Below, one piece after another: positions 43,461-53,020 of a stretch of 64,000 nt of DNA. The DNA is from Metabacillus idriensis (GTDB lineage: Bacteria; Bacillota; Bacilli; Bacillales; Bacillaceae): the NCBI RefSeq assembly GCF_009674765.1, contig NZ_WKKF01000004.1, positions 124,001 through 188,000 on the forward strand. Direction: 5' to 3'. Below the pieces are notes generated by a model, which did no database searches, was not told the DNA's origin, and saw only the letters and a program-made list of their open reading frames with translations. Position 1 is the stretch's first letter, and each line of letters opens with the position of its first letter. The translations under genes and the position numbers were made by a program.

Positions 43461-44636
43461 TTATGATAGAGTCTTTCTGTTTTTTCCATGATTTTGCCTG
43501 AGAGGATAAAGAGCTTTCGCAACAGTTTGAGCGTTTTTTTCTTCGATTTCAAGTTTCCTGGGAATGGCTTTATATTGATCCTTGCCGTCTTCCCATACAG
43601 AGGGGAGGGCAACAGGTGCTTCCGGCTGCCAGCGTTTGATCCATTCCTCAGGAAGCGGTCCGGCTGCAGTCTGCTGTTTCATCTGCAGCCAGATCATCGC
43701 CCAGGCCCTCGGGACGACTCTCCAGATATCATAGCCTCCGCCTCCAACTGCAATCCATTTCCCGCCGCAGTACTGATCTGCAATTTCCTGAGCGATTCTA
43801 GGAATTTCCTTAAAAATCGCTGTTGTCGTTGCAAAATGGGTCAGAGGATCATAGAAATGCGCATCTGCTCCATTTTGAGTAATAATGACATCAGGCTTGA
43901 AGAACGCTGCAATCTCTCTAATGGACTGTCTGTAGGCTTCGATCCATGATTCATCTTCTGTAAAAGCATCAAGCGGAATGTTAAAAGAGTAGCCGTATCC
44001 CTGTCCGGCACCCCGTTCGGTTACATTGCCTGTCCCAGGAAATAAATAGCGGCCGGTTTCGTGAATCGATAACGTGCAGACGCTTGGATCATCATAAAAC
44101 GTCCATTGCACGCCATCACCATGATGCGCATCTGTGTCAATGTACAAAACTTTTGCCTGATATTTTTCCTGAATAAACTTGATGGCGACAGAGCTGTCAT
44201 TGTAAATGCAAAAGCCTGAAGCTTTTCCGCGGAAGCCGTGGTGAAGACCGCCTCCGAGATTAAGAGCCCGTTTAGCTTTGCCTTCCATTACTTGTTCAAC
44301 TGCAGTAAGAGTGCCTCCAACAAGCAGTGCACTTGCTTCGTGCATGTTTTTAAAAATAGGTGTATCCTCGGTCCCGATGCCGTAATTAAGCGCTTCTTTT
44401 GGATCCAATTCTCCAGATCCTGCTTTTTTGACAGCGTCTATGTACTTTTTATCGTGAACAAGAGCAAGTTCTTCATCCGTCGCCATTCTTGGTGCAGCCA
44501 GTTCATCATCTGACAATGCGTTCATCTTTTTCAGAAGGTCATATGTTAATTCCACCCGCAGCTGATTGAACGGGTGATCCTGGCTGAATTTATATTGCTG
44601 AAAAAGAGGAGAATAGATGAAAATATTTTCTTTCAT
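43461..44636 (-). CDS. acuC: Acetoin utilization deacetylase AcuC
   Basis: 391 residues of the class I histone deacetylase family. LNLGGGLHHG, YIDTDAHHGDGVQW (zinc Asp and His) and NGADAHFYDPLTHF are visible. AcuC is an NAD-independent deacetylase that restores activity of acetylated AcsA. It overlaps acuB by four bases and is the last gene of acuABC. The gene for its substrate, acsA, lies upstream on the opposite strand. Confidence 0.97.
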   Translation of the reverse strand: MKENIFIYSPLFQQYKFSQDHPFNQLRVELTYDLLKKMNALSDDELAAPRMATDEELALVHDKKYIDAVKKAGSGELDPKEALNYGIGTEDTPIFKNMHEASALLVGGTLTAVEQVMEGKAKRALNLGGGLHHGFRGKASGFCIYNDSSVAIKFIQEKYQAKVLYIDTDAHHGDGVQWTFYDDPSVCTLSIHETGRYLFPGTGNVTERGAGQGYGYSFNIPLDAFTEDESWIEAYRQSIREIAAFFKPDVIITQNGADAHFYDPLTHFATTTAIFKEIPRIAQEIADQYCGGKWIAVGGGGYDIWRVVPRAWAMIWLQMKQQTAAGPLPEEWIKRWQPEAPVALPSVWEDGKDQYKAIPRKLEIEEKNAQTVAKALYPLRQNHGKNRKTLS

Positions 44637-45277
44637 GATGAAATCCCCGGGATGTTAGGCCATAAAACAGTATATCCTTCTTTATTAAGCTCCTCGATCA
44701 GTGCCATAGGATTCATTGTCTGCACTCTGAATACGAGAACTTTGAACCGCTCGTCTTTGTCAGGATAAACAAGAACACTTGCAATGTTTACTTTGCTTTT
44801 TCTGAAAACATCAGATACCTCAGACAGCATGCCGGCAACATTCGGGACCTTGACCTCGATTTGTGAACCGGGCTGATTCGCTCCTGTCAGTTGAACAAAG
44901 GTATGGAGCAGATCTGTTTCTGTGACAACTCCCACTAGTTTCCCGTGCTTAATAATAGGCAGACAGCCAATTTTATGCTCATAAAAAATAGAAGAAATCT
45001 CCTCGACAAAATCAAGAGGATGACCAGTAATAGCATCTGTTTTCATGATTGATTTTAATGGTTTATTCAACGTTTCTTTATTTTCACTAAGCTGAAAGAT
45101 CGAAGGACTTGCATCTTTAATGTCACGGTCGGACACTATCCCCGAAAGCAGATCATTTTCAGCTACTATCAGGATATGGCGGATTCGGTGTTCAGCCATT
45201 TTTTTAATTGCTTCTGCAATGGTTGCATCAGGTGTCAGTGTCACAATATCTTTTTTCATGATTTGTTCAACTATCAT
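44633..45277 (-). CDS. acuB: AcuB, CBS and ACT domain protein
   Basis: 214 residues: two CBS motifs (about 1-60 and 75-135; TPDATIAEAIKKMAE and the SDRDIKDASP, TETDLLHT ends) followed by an ACT-like domain (EVKVPNVAGMLSEVSDVF). It belongs to the acuABC operon; in B. subtilis loss impairs growth on acetoin and butanediol. It probably senses adenine nucleotides. RBS AAAGGGG lies upstream of ATG. Confidence 0.95.
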   Translation of the reverse strand: MIVEQIMKKDIVTLTPDATIAEAIKKMAEHRIRHILIVAENDLLSGIVSDRDIKDASPSIFQLSENKETLNKPLKSIMKTDAITGHPLDFVEEISSIFYEHKIGCLPIIKHGKLVGVVTETDLLHTFVQLTGANQPGSQIEVKVPNVAGMLSEVSDVFRKSKVNIASVLVYPDKDERFKVLVFRVQTMNPMALIEELNKEGYTVLWPNIPGISS

Positions 45278-45317
45278 ACATAAAACCCCTTTGTTTTAAA
45301 ACGTGAACGAAAGAAGA

Positions 45318-45950
45318 TCAGTACATAAACCGGTTTTTAAATCTGAGCTGATCAAACTGCTGAATTGAATCCTGATTCACTCTATTTCCGATTTTCGCCA
45401 TCAGGCAATTTGCGGGGTGGGAGCTGATTTCGGGTTCATCTGTTGCATACCACTCCAAACCGCCGGCATTCATCATTTTCTCCATCACTTTCCGGTATTC
45501 CCACACATTAAGTCCTGTGCCTTTTAAATCCCAGTGCCAATAATATTCTGTGGTGATGGTAATATAGTCTTCCATTGCATCATCCATCATGGAGACCCTC
45601 AGGAGGGTTTTTCCGACAGAATAGCCGCGGTATTCAGGAATAACTTCGATGGCGCCAAGTTCAATCAGGTTTTCCATCTTGCCTTCAGACCATCTCTCCA
45701 GTGGATCTGGATATAAATATGTAACATACCCGACAATGGTATGGCGATTTCTTGCTATAATAATTCGTCCTTCGGGAAGAGCAGCTATTTCAATCAAAGC
45801 TTTGTGCTGCTGCTCAGGCTGCCTGAAAGCTACCAGATCATGATGAAATTCAAGACCTGCCAGTTTCTCGGCTTTTATTGGGCCTTCGATAATGAGCGGC
45901 CCATAAGGAGTTTTAATCTCTTTTGCGTTATAGGTTTTAGGATGTTCCAT
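45318..45950 (-). CDS. acuA: Protein acetyltransferase AcuA
   Basis: 210-residue GNAT protein with the acetyl-CoA motif IPEYRGYSVGKTLL. AcuA acetylates and turns off acetyl-CoA synthetase AcsA at the conserved lysine near its C-terminus; AcuC reverses this. ATG follows GAAGGCGGTGA. It diverges from acsA across a 163-bp control region with one cre-like site. Confidence 0.96.
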   Translation of the reverse strand: MEHPKTYNAKEIKTPYGPLIIEGPIKAEKLAGLEFHHDLVAFRQPEQQHKALIEIAALPEGRIIIARNRHTIVGYVTYLYPDPLERWSEGKMENLIELGAIEVIPEYRGYSVGKTLLRVSMMDDAMEDYITITTEYYWHWDLKGTGLNVWEYRKVMEKMMNAGGLEWYATDEPEISSHPANCLMAKIGNRVNQDSIQQFDQLRFKNRFMY

Positions 45951-45987
45951 TCATTCACCGCCTTCTATTGATGCTGGACATAAATCT

Positions 45988-46016
45988 ATTATACTAGAAA
46001 ATCAGGAAAATGAAGC
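45988..46016 (-). promoter_or_regulatory. Promoter of acuABC
   Basis: On the minus strand -10 TATAAT (45988-45993) with -35 GCTTCA (46011-46016) at 17-bp spacing. The -35 is weak and lies inside the cre-like site. Confidence 0.55.
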
Positions 46017-46023
46017 GGTTACA
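46010..46023 (-). promoter_or_regulatory. cre-like CcpA operator between acuA and acsA
   Basis: TGTAACCGCTTCAT on the minus strand matches 12 of 14 positions of TGWAARCGYTWNCW. It covers the acuA -35 and lies 27 bp upstream of the acsA -35. Both transcription units are CcpA targets in B. subtilis. Confidence 0.65.
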
Positions 46024-46049
46024 TTAAAAAACTGTGATTTTTTTAAAAA

Positions 46050-46078
46050 TTGAGAAAAGATAGAATCTGTTCTATAAT
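46050..46078 (+). promoter_or_regulatory. SigA promoter of acsA
   Basis: -35 TTGAGA (46050-46055), 17-bp spacer, perfect -10 TATAAT (46073-46078). Confidence 0.85.
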
Positions 46079-46113
46079 AGAGAATGTATATACTGAATAA
46101 GGGGGAGTTAAGG

Positions 46114-47832
46114 ATGAAGTTGGAAGCGCTGCCAGCAGCAAAGGGGAACCACAATCTTGAAGATTATGCAAAAGCCTATGAAAATTTTGATTGGGCAGAA
46201 GCAGAAAAGCATTTATCGTGGTCTGAAACAGGAAGAATTAATGCTGCATACGAAGCAATTGACAAACATGCAGAATCTTTTCGGAAAAACAAGGTTGCCT
46301 TGTATTACCGTGACCCTGAAAGAGAAGAAAAGTTTACGTTTAAAGAGATGAAAGACTTCTCAAATAAAGCAGGAAACATTCTTCGTCAATGTGCAGATGT
46401 AGAAAAAGGCGACCGTGTTTTCGTCTTTATGCCAAGAACTCCGGAATTGTATTTTACGGTCCTTGGTGCGATAAAGCTCGGAGCCATTGTCGGTCCTTTA
46501 TTTGAAGCGTTTATGGAGGGAGCAGTGAGCGACCGCCTTCAGGACAGCGAAGCTAAAGTCATTGTAACAACTCCAGAGCTTCTTGAAAGAGTTCCGTTTA
46601 ATGATCTTCCGGCTTTGAAGCATGTTGTGCTTGTAGGAGAGAATGTTCATGAAGATGGCCCATACATAGATTTCTTGACAAGAATGAAGACAGCAAGCAA
46701 TAAGCTTGAAATAGAATGGGTAGAAAAAACAGATGGCCTGCTGCTCCATTATACATCCGGTTCAACCGGCAAGCCGAAAGGGGTTCTGCATGTTCATCAG
46801 GCGATGATTCAGCATTATCAGACCGGCAGCTGGGTTCTTGATTTAAAAGAAGACGATGTATATTGGTGCACAGCCGATCCAGGATGGGTTACAGGGACCG
46901 TTTACGGGATCTTTGGACCTTGGCTGCACGGAGCGTCAAACGTCATTGTAGGGGGCAGATTTAAGCCTGAACAGTGGTATGAAACAATTCAAAATTATGG
47001 AGTAACGGTTTGGTACAGTGCACCAACTGCTTTCAGGATGCTTATGGGTGCTGGAGACGAGCTTGTGAAACAGTATGACCTTAGTTCATTGAGACACATT
47101 TTAAGCGTTGGAGAACCGTTAAATCCTGAAGTTGTCAGATGGGGCGTTAAAGTCTTTGACAACCGTATTCATGATACATGGTGGATGACAGAAACGGGTG
47201 CACAGGTAATCTGCAACTATCCGTCCATGGAAATCAAGCCAGGATCAATGGGTAAACCAATTCCGGGCGTCCAGGCTGCAATTGTTGATGACCAGGGCAA
47301 TGAAGTTCCGCCATACCGCATGGGAAATCTGGCGATTAAAAAAGGCTGGCCTTCCATGATGCATACCATCTGGAACAACAAAGAAAAGTACGAGTCTTAT
47401 TTTATGCCAGGAGACTGGTATGTTTCCGGAGACTCGGCCTACAAGGATGAAGACGGCTATTTCTGGTTCCAGGGCAGAATTGATGATGTCATCATGACAT
47501 CAGGCGAGCGCGTCGGTCCATTTGAGGTTGAAAGCAAGCTTGTCGAGCATCCTGCGATTGCTGAAGCTGGAGTAATCGGAAAGCCGGATCCGGTCCGCGG
47601 TGAAATTATTAAAGCGTTCGTTGCGCTTCGGGACGGGTACGAAGCGACAGATGAACTTAAAGAGGAAATCCGCAATTTTGTTAAAAAGGGGCTTGCTGCT
47701 CATGCAGCACCGCGTGAAATTGAATTCCGCGATAAACTGCCAAAAACACGAAGCGGAAAAATTATGCGCCGCGTCTTAAAAGCGTGGGAGCTCGATTTGC
47801 CGACTGGCGATTTGTCGACAATGGAAGATTAA
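46114..47832 (+). CDS. acsA: Acetyl-CoA synthetase
   Basis: 572 residues, the same length as B. subtilis AcsA and nearly colinear with it. The ATP/AMP-binding motif YTSGSTGKPKGVLHVH (about 215), TWWMTETG and the C-terminal PKTRSGKIMRR are present; the Lys in SGKIM is the residue acetylated by AcuA. It converts acetate, ATP and CoA into acetyl-CoA. ATG 46114 follows GGGGGAG with the family N-terminus MKLEALPA; ATG 46084 is not used. Confidence 0.97.
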   Translation: MKLEALPAAKGNHNLEDYAKAYENFDWAEAEKHLSWSETGRINAAYEAIDKHAESFRKNKVALYYRDPEREEKFTFKEMKDFSNKAGNILRQCADVEKGDRVFVFMPRTPELYFTVLGAIKLGAIVGPLFEAFMEGAVSDRLQDSEAKVIVTTPELLERVPFNDLPALKHVVLVGENVHEDGPYIDFLTRMKTASNKLEIEWVEKTDGLLLHYTSGSTGKPKGVLHVHQAMIQHYQTGSWVLDLKEDDVYWCTADPGWVTGTVYGIFGPWLHGASNVIVGGRFKPEQWYETIQNYGVTVWYSAPTAFRMLMGAGDELVKQYDLSSLRHILSVGEPLNPEVVRWGVKVFDNRIHDTWWMTETGAQVICNYPSMEIKPGSMGKPIPGVQAAIVDDQGNEVPPYRMGNLAIKKGWPSMMHTIWNNKEKYESYFMPGDWYVSGDSAYKDEDGYFWFQGRIDDVIMTSGERVGPFEVESKLVEHPAIAEAGVIGKPDPVRGEIIKAFVALRDGYEATDELKEEIRNFVKKGLAAHAAPREIEFRDKLPKTRSGKIMRRVLKAWELDLPTGDLSTMED

Positions 47833-47843
47833 TAGAATCAGAT

Positions 47844-47877
47844 GAAAAAAGCTTGCAGATATTCTGCAAGCTTTTTT
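47844..47877 (+). terminator. Bidirectional terminator between acsA and the PBP gene
   Basis: AAAAAAGCTTGCAG pairs with CTGCAAGCTTTTTT around a 5-nt loop; A/T runs on both sides serve the two convergent genes. Confidence 0.92.
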
Positions 47878-47925
47878 AGTATTGTTCACTTTCATTCTAA
47901 ATCTGGTTCAGGATGCTTCTGCCGG

Positions 47926-50835
47926 TCAGCCATTTGGTTTTTCTTCTTTTGGAGGAGTTTGCTCCTGATTATCCGCTGGCTTCTCCGGAGGTTTTGGATC
48001 GGCTGGTTTTGGATCTTTAGGCTTAGGATCCGCTGGCTTTGGTTCAGCCGGTTTCGGATCTTTAGGTTTAGAATCAGCAGGCAATGCTTTCGGCTTTTGA
48101 GCTTGATAGGATCCGCTCGTTACAGTAGCAGATGCAGGTGATTCTTTTCCCGCTACATCAACTGCCACTACATAGTAGGCAGCAGGTGAACCTCCTATTG
48201 ATGCAGAAAGACTTTTTGAAGCAGGGATGCTCGCTACTTTTTTGAAGTTCTTAGAGAAGTTTCCAGCTGCATAAACGCGGTAGCCTACAACATCGGAATC
48301 ACCGCTTGTGTTCCAGTTCAGGCGGCCGCCGCCGATTCTTACTCCGGATACTTGTGATGGAGCTGATCCGTTGTCCCGAATTTCATTTCCATCTGTTACA
48401 ACGATATTGCCCCAGTTTGTTTTGTTTGGAAGCAATTCTTTTAAATCGCTGAAGCTGCTTAAATTATGCTTCTGTAAAATTTCCTTTTTCAGCATCACAC
48501 CTTGCTGAACGAATTCAGAAGGAGCAGAAGGCGGTACCTTGTATGCTCTGTCTTTTACAAATACATATTTTCCTGATGTTAAGCTGTCATCTGTTTTTGT
48601 TGGTACGAACTTCGCATTAAAGAGGTCTGTTGCAACAAGTCCGGCCTGCTGGCACATCGCAGAAGGCAGATCCCCGGATAGTGCGCAATATGATTTCTGA
48701 ACGATTCCGCCAGGCATTTTAAACGTTTCTTTAGGGGCGATGAGCCCCGGATTCACATCATGAGCTGCATTCATCAGCTTTGACCATAAAAGGATGTTTC
48801 GGCGGCTGTAGGACATGCCCTTATAATCTTTTTGAACAGATTTAGGAGTATCGTATCCGATCCACGTTCCAAATGAAACATTCGGATTTGTGCCTACAAA
48901 CCAAATATCCTTATAATCTTGGCTGGTTCCTGTTTTTCCTGCCCAGTCCGCGCTGAATGACAGGTAGTTCTTTGCTGATGATCCCGTTCCTTGTTTGATA
49001 ACATCGCGCATCATGTCGATTGTTAAATAGGATGTCTGAGGTGTAAATACATCTACTGCTTTTGATTTGTGCTGATAAATGACTTCACCTGATTTTGTCT
49101 CAATTTTATCAATGAGATAAGCATCGATAAACTTTCCGCCATTTGCAAAGGTTGCATAGGCGTTTACGTTTTCTTCAACGGTAATGCCATTGGTCAGCCC
49201 CCCGATTGAAGTAGCTGGACCGCCGTCGGCTTTAGAGATAGTTGTGACTCCCATTTTCTTTAAATAGTTGAGAGGATTCTGATCCATCACTTTTAAATAT
49301 GACTTGATGGCAGGTATATTATATGACTTTTCAAGTGCATAGCGGGCGCTTGTAAATCCGTGGAAGCGGCCGTCGAAATTCTTGGGGTTCCATTCGCCGA
49401 TTTGCATCGGTACATCTGCAAGAACCGATCCAGGCTGGATGGCGCCGGTTTCCATTGCGGGAGCATATGCAAGCAGCGGCTTCATCGTTGATCCATTCGA
49501 TCTCGGCGTATCTGTCGCGTGATTAACCTGTTCTCTTTTATGATTTCTTCCCCCGACGAAACTGATGATCTTTCCTGTTTTATTCTCAATTAAAACAGCG
49601 CCAACCTCAACGGGCTCCTGAACTTGTATTTTCTTCCCGGTATCTTTGTCTATTTTCACTTCAGGTTTATCGCTGCCGTAGTATTCATACGATTCAGCGA
49701 TGGTTTTCATTTTGTCATAAATATCTTTTTGAATAGTTGTATGGATTTTATAACCGTTTTGCCTTAAGTTACGGTCAGCAAGTGCTTTGTATTCTGCGTA
49801 TAATTCTTTGTTTTTTTTCAGTTCATCCATTTTATGGCCGTCTTTTTCAGCAAGCTGCGTTAAAATAATATCTGTAGCGCGCTCTTCGATTTCATAAGTC
49901 AGCCAAGGATATTGTTCAATGGAAGAAGGCTTGGCCTTTGCCAGGCTTTTCCTTAAATCAAATTTGCTTGCTTCATCGTATTCTTCTTGCGTGATGAAGC
50001 CTTTTGCATACATACGTCTCAGTACCGTCTTCATTCTGGATGTGCCAGCATCGAGGTTTTCCTTTATTTCACCTCTGTTTGTAAATGGGGTATAGCCGAA
50101 TGGACTCTGAGGAAGTCCTGCTATAAAAGCGGATTGTGGAAGGGATAAATCCTTCGCATCCACACCAAAAATCCCTTGCGCAGCGGCCTGTACACCAGCT
50201 ATATTTCTGCCGGAAGCGTTTCTGCCTAAGTCAGCTACATTCAGATATGCCTCCAAAATTTCCTCTTTTTCAAAAAAGCGCTCAAGTCTGAGAGCAAGCA
50301 GGATTTCTTTGGCTTTGCGGTCAAAAGAAACTTCATCTGTAAGAATTTGATTTTTTATGAGCTGCTGAGTGAGCGTGCTTCCCCCAGAACGGTTGGAGGA
50401 ATTTGTTACTTCTTGAAAAAGGGCGCGCATAATTGCTTTAGGGACAACCCCGTCATGTTCGTAGAAAAACTCGTCCTCTGTAGCGATGACAGCATTTTTT
50501 ACATGCTTTGAAATATCATCAATCTTTACTTCCTGCCGTTCAATATCCGCGCGGAGCTTCCCTAAATACACAGAATCAGAAAAATAGATCTGCGAGGTTT
50601 CTTCGTAATTATAAATATCTTTTTTCATGGAACTATAAGTGCGGAGAGGTTCATCTTTAACAAGCGATGCAAAATAACCTGCGCCGATTCCGCCGCCAAA
50701 TGATGCGGCAATTAAACCGATGACAAAAAAGATCAGCATCAGGTTCCAGACGACACCGTATGTAATATTAAACCCTTTAACTGTTCTATGTTTGTAAGGC
50801 ATAAATTTGCTGTACCAAGTTTTGAATTTATCCAT
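47926..50835 (-). CDS. Class A penicillin-binding protein with FN3 domain and Pro-rich tail
   Basis: 969 residues. TM at about 28-55. GT51 transglycosylase at about 90-270 (ATEDEFFYEHDGV with catalytic Glu, GGSTLTQQLIKN). Transpeptidase with SNGSTMKP (catalytic Ser), KSYN and KTGT. A fibronectin III-like domain at about 815-890 (VSGVRIGGGRLNWNTSGDSDVVGYRVY), then a tail of PKPADPKPKDPK repeats. It polymerises and cross-links peptidoglycan outside the membrane. The domain order is like PonA (PBP1). Position between acsA and tyrS is kept in many Bacillus-like genomes. ATG follows GGGGGATG. Confidence 0.93.
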   Translation of the reverse strand: MDKFKTWYSKFMPYKHRTVKGFNITYGVVWNLMLIFFVIGLIAASFGGGIGAGYFASLVKDEPLRTYSSMKKDIYNYEETSQIYFSDSVYLGKLRADIERQEVKIDDISKHVKNAVIATEDEFFYEHDGVVPKAIMRALFQEVTNSSNRSGGSTLTQQLIKNQILTDEVSFDRKAKEILLALRLERFFEKEEILEAYLNVADLGRNASGRNIAGVQAAAQGIFGVDAKDLSLPQSAFIAGLPQSPFGYTPFTNRGEIKENLDAGTSRMKTVLRRMYAKGFITQEEYDEASKFDLRKSLAKAKPSSIEQYPWLTYEIEERATDIILTQLAEKDGHKMDELKKNKELYAEYKALADRNLRQNGYKIHTTIQKDIYDKMKTIAESYEYYGSDKPEVKIDKDTGKKIQVQEPVEVGAVLIENKTGKIISFVGGRNHKREQVNHATDTPRSNGSTMKPLLAYAPAMETGAIQPGSVLADVPMQIGEWNPKNFDGRFHGFTSARYALEKSYNIPAIKSYLKVMDQNPLNYLKKMGVTTISKADGGPATSIGGLTNGITVEENVNAYATFANGGKFIDAYLIDKIETKSGEVIYQHKSKAVDVFTPQTSYLTIDMMRDVIKQGTGSSAKNYLSFSADWAGKTGTSQDYKDIWFVGTNPNVSFGTWIGYDTPKSVQKDYKGMSYSRRNILLWSKLMNAAHDVNPGLIAPKETFKMPGGIVQKSYCALSGDLPSAMCQQAGLVATDLFNAKFVPTKTDDSLTSGKYVFVKDRAYKVPPSAPSEFVQQGVMLKKEILQKHNLSSFSDLKELLPNKTNWGNIVVTDGNEIRDNGSAPSQVSGVRIGGGRLNWNTSGDSDVVGYRVYAAGNFSKNFKKVASIPASKSLSASIGGSPAAYYVVAVDVAGKESPASATVTSGSYQAQKPKALPADSKPKDPKPAEPKPADPKPKDPKPADPKPPEKPADNQEQTPPKEEKPNG

Positions 50836-50923
50836 TTATGTATCATCCCCCTATACAATCCTCTCAATTATATCATATAAAAACAGTACTTTTGTATGAT
50901 TATGTCAGATGGTGATGAATCGT

Positions 50924-50952
50924 TTGACAAGTGAAATTCTATATGGTAAAAA
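50924..50952 (+). promoter_or_regulatory. Candidate promoter of the tyrS leader
   Basis: Perfect -35 TTGACA (50924-50929), 17-bp spacer, weak -10 TAAAAA (50947-50952). Confidence 0.5.
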
Positions 50953-50989
50953 AGATTTATTAGAATTTAAAATGCTTTGAATGGAATAA

Positions 50990-51215
50990 GTAGTGAACAT
51001 CTCCCTGTTTTAGAAAGCTGATGTTTGATGCAAATCAGTACACAGATGAATCATGAATTACCTCCAGGAGCTTCTTTTGTGAAAGGCTGAAATGCCAAAT
51101 AGCGAAAGACGGTCAGAATGCCGTTATATATGCCGAGATAGGAATCAGTATGTCTTTTTCCTAAGTAGGGTGGTACCGCGTAATCACGCCCCTTCATTTA
51201 TGAAGGGGCGTTTTT
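50990..51215 (+). ncRNA. Tyrosine T-box leader of tyrS
   Basis: Contains the T-box sequence AGGGTGGTACCGCG (51167-51180), which pairs with uncharged tRNA, followed by a terminator (ACGCCCCTTCA paired with TGAAGGGGCG, then TTTTT, 51186-51215). A TAC tyrosine codon at 51039-51041 in the expected specifier region supports tRNA-Tyr. Uncharged tRNA-Tyr would allow read-through into tyrS. The 5' boundary is approximate. Confidence 0.9.
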
Positions 51216-51246
51216 GTATATTTATGAAAAAAAGGAGAGTGTCAGA

Positions 51247-52515
51247 ATGAGTGAATTACTGAAAGATCTTCAGTTCAGAGGACTAATTAATCAAATGACA
51301 GACGAAGAAGGCCTGAAAAAGGTTTTGGAAGAGGAGTCTGTGAAATTATATTCCGGTTTTGATCCAACGGCAGACAGTCTGCACATTGGACATTTACTTC
51401 CCATTTTAACCCTTCGCCGCTTTCAGCAGGCTGGTCACCGCCCGATTGCTTTAGTAGGCGGAGCTACTGGCTTAATTGGCGATCCAAGCGGAAAGAAAGC
51501 AGAAAGAACGCTTAATACTTCAGACATTGTACAGGAGTGGTCAAACAAAATTAAAGACCAGCTATCCCGTTTTCTTGATTTTGATCCTTCATGTGAAAAT
51601 CCGGCTACACTTGCAAACAACTTTGACTGGATCGGATCGATGGATTTAATTACATTCTTAAGGGATGTAGGAAAAAACTTCGGCATCAACTACATGCTTG
51701 CAAAAGATACGGTGTCTTCAAGAATTGAATCGGGGATCTCATACACAGAGTTCAGTTACATGATTCTGCAGTCTTATGACTTTTTAAATTTATACAGATC
51801 AGCTGGATGCAAACTTCAAATTGGAGGGAGCGATCAGTGGGGCAACATTACAGCAGGTCTTGAATTGATTCGGAAATCGGAGGAAAACTCCAAAGCATTT
51901 GGTTTAACAGTTCCATTGGTAACAAAATCAGACGGCACAAAATTTGGCAAAACCGAAGGCGGCGCCATCTGGCTGGATAAAGAAAAAACGACTCCTTACG
52001 AGTTCTACCAGTTCTGGATCAATACAGATGACCGCGACGTTATGAAATACATTAAGTTCTTCACGTTCATGTCACACGCGGAAATTGAAGCTCTTGAGCA
52101 GGAGCTTGTGAGCTCTCCAGAAAAACGCGCTGCCCAAAAAGCGCTGGCTGAAGAAATGACAAAGCTTGTACACGGAGTGGAATCTTTGGATCAGGCAATT
52201 AAAATTTCAGAGGCTTTGTTCAGCGGCAACATTAAAGAGCTGACAGGAGATGAAATAGAGCAGGGCTTTAAAGATGTGCCTGCATTTACAGTAGAAGAAG
52301 CTGAAATCGGCTTAATCGATTTGCTTGTTAATGCTAAGATCTCGCCTTCAAAACGCCAGGCAAGAGAAGATGTTTCAAATGGAGCAGTATACATCAATGG
52401 CGAGCGCATTCAGGACACGAACAAAATTCTTGGAGCGGAAGACCGCATTGATGGTAAATTCACGGTTATCCGCAGAGGGAAGAAGAAGTACACGTTAATT
52501 CAATACAAGGACTAA
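51247..52515 (+). CDS. tyrS: Tyrosyl-tRNA synthetase
   Basis: 422-residue class I synthetase: YSGFDPTADSLHIGHLLP contains the HIGH motif; KFGKTEGG is the KMSKS-like loop (KFGKT, as in TyrS); a C-terminal S4 RNA-binding domain is at about 355-420 (SKRQAREDVSNGAVYINGE). It charges tRNA-Tyr. ATG 51247 follows AAAGGAG. A terminator at 52518-52545 follows. Confidence 0.98.
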   Translation: MSELLKDLQFRGLINQMTDEEGLKKVLEEESVKLYSGFDPTADSLHIGHLLPILTLRRFQQAGHRPIALVGGATGLIGDPSGKKAERTLNTSDIVQEWSNKIKDQLSRFLDFDPSCENPATLANNFDWIGSMDLITFLRDVGKNFGINYMLAKDTVSSRIESGISYTEFSYMILQSYDFLNLYRSAGCKLQIGGSDQWGNITAGLELIRKSEENSKAFGLTVPLVTKSDGTKFGKTEGGAIWLDKEKTTPYEFYQFWINTDDRDVMKYIKFFTFMSHAEIEALEQELVSSPEKRAAQKALAEEMTKLVHGVESLDQAIKISEALFSGNIKELTGDEIEQGFKDVPAFTVEEAEIGLIDLLVNAKISPSKRQAREDVSNGAVYINGERIQDTNKILGAEDRIDGKFTVIRRGKKKYTLIQYKD

Positions 52516-52517
52516 AG

Positions 52518-52545
52518 AAAAGCCTCACTTGTTGAGGCTTTTTTG
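52518..52545 (+). terminator. Terminator after tyrS
   Basis: AGCCTCA (52521-52527) pairs with TGAGGCT (52533-52539) around a 5-nt loop, then TTTTT. Confidence 0.88.
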
Positions 52546-52673
52546 TTGTGAAGAAATAATATCGTTTAAGAAATAAATGTTTGAAGGCAGTAAAAGGGGG
52601 CATGTTTATAAACAAATTCTTCTATAGCAGTATTTCTTCCAAAAATCACACACAATAATTTCATCGTTTTCAG

Positions 52674-52702
52674 TTGTAATAGAACGTGTGTTTGCATATG
52701 AT
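52674..52702 (+). promoter_or_regulatory. Promoter with LexA-like box in the spacer
   Basis: -35 TTGTAA (52674-52679), 17-bp spacer, -10 TATGAT (52697-52702). The spacer holds AGAACGTGTGTTTG (52681-52694), matching the inner 12 positions of the Firmicute LexA/DinR box CGAACRNRYGTTYC. It would control the decayed gene at 52729. Confidence 0.55.
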
Positions 52703-52728
52703 GAAAGGAGAATAAAGGAGCTGATACG

Positions 52729-52954
52729 ATGAAGGTCTTATTGGAGAAATCAAAAAATCAGCAGATGCCGATTGAAATGATTTATCTTTCTGAAAAAGGA
52801 TTCCTTACGCAAAGCGCAAAGAACGATTATTGTGAATGAAATAAATGAACGTTACATCAAGGCCTAGTGTTTCTCTAAACAGCAGATAAGAATCTTCAAA
52901 ACAGGCAATATTCTTTCAGCTGCGATTCATAAGAGGAAAAGAAAATTTGCTTAG
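52729..52954 (+). pseudogene. Decayed small WYL-like protein gene
   Basis: ATG 52729 follows AAAGGAG and reads MKVLLEKSKNQQMPIEMIYL, the start of a small WYL-like protein of about 75 residues known from many bacilli. Near 52812 the frame shifts; the other frame continues with QRTIIVNEINERYIKA, then a TAG where Tyr is expected, and CFSKQQIRIFKTGNILSAA to a stop at 52954. One frameshift and one nonsense change mark it as a pseudogene. The stretch 52546-52673 before its promoter holds nothing else that I recognise. Confidence 0.65.
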
Positions 52955-53020
52955 TGTTTTTATAGGGACAGAGGAGATTACGATTCAGTGTGAGGGGATG
53001 CAGAAGGTTTTATATAAAAG

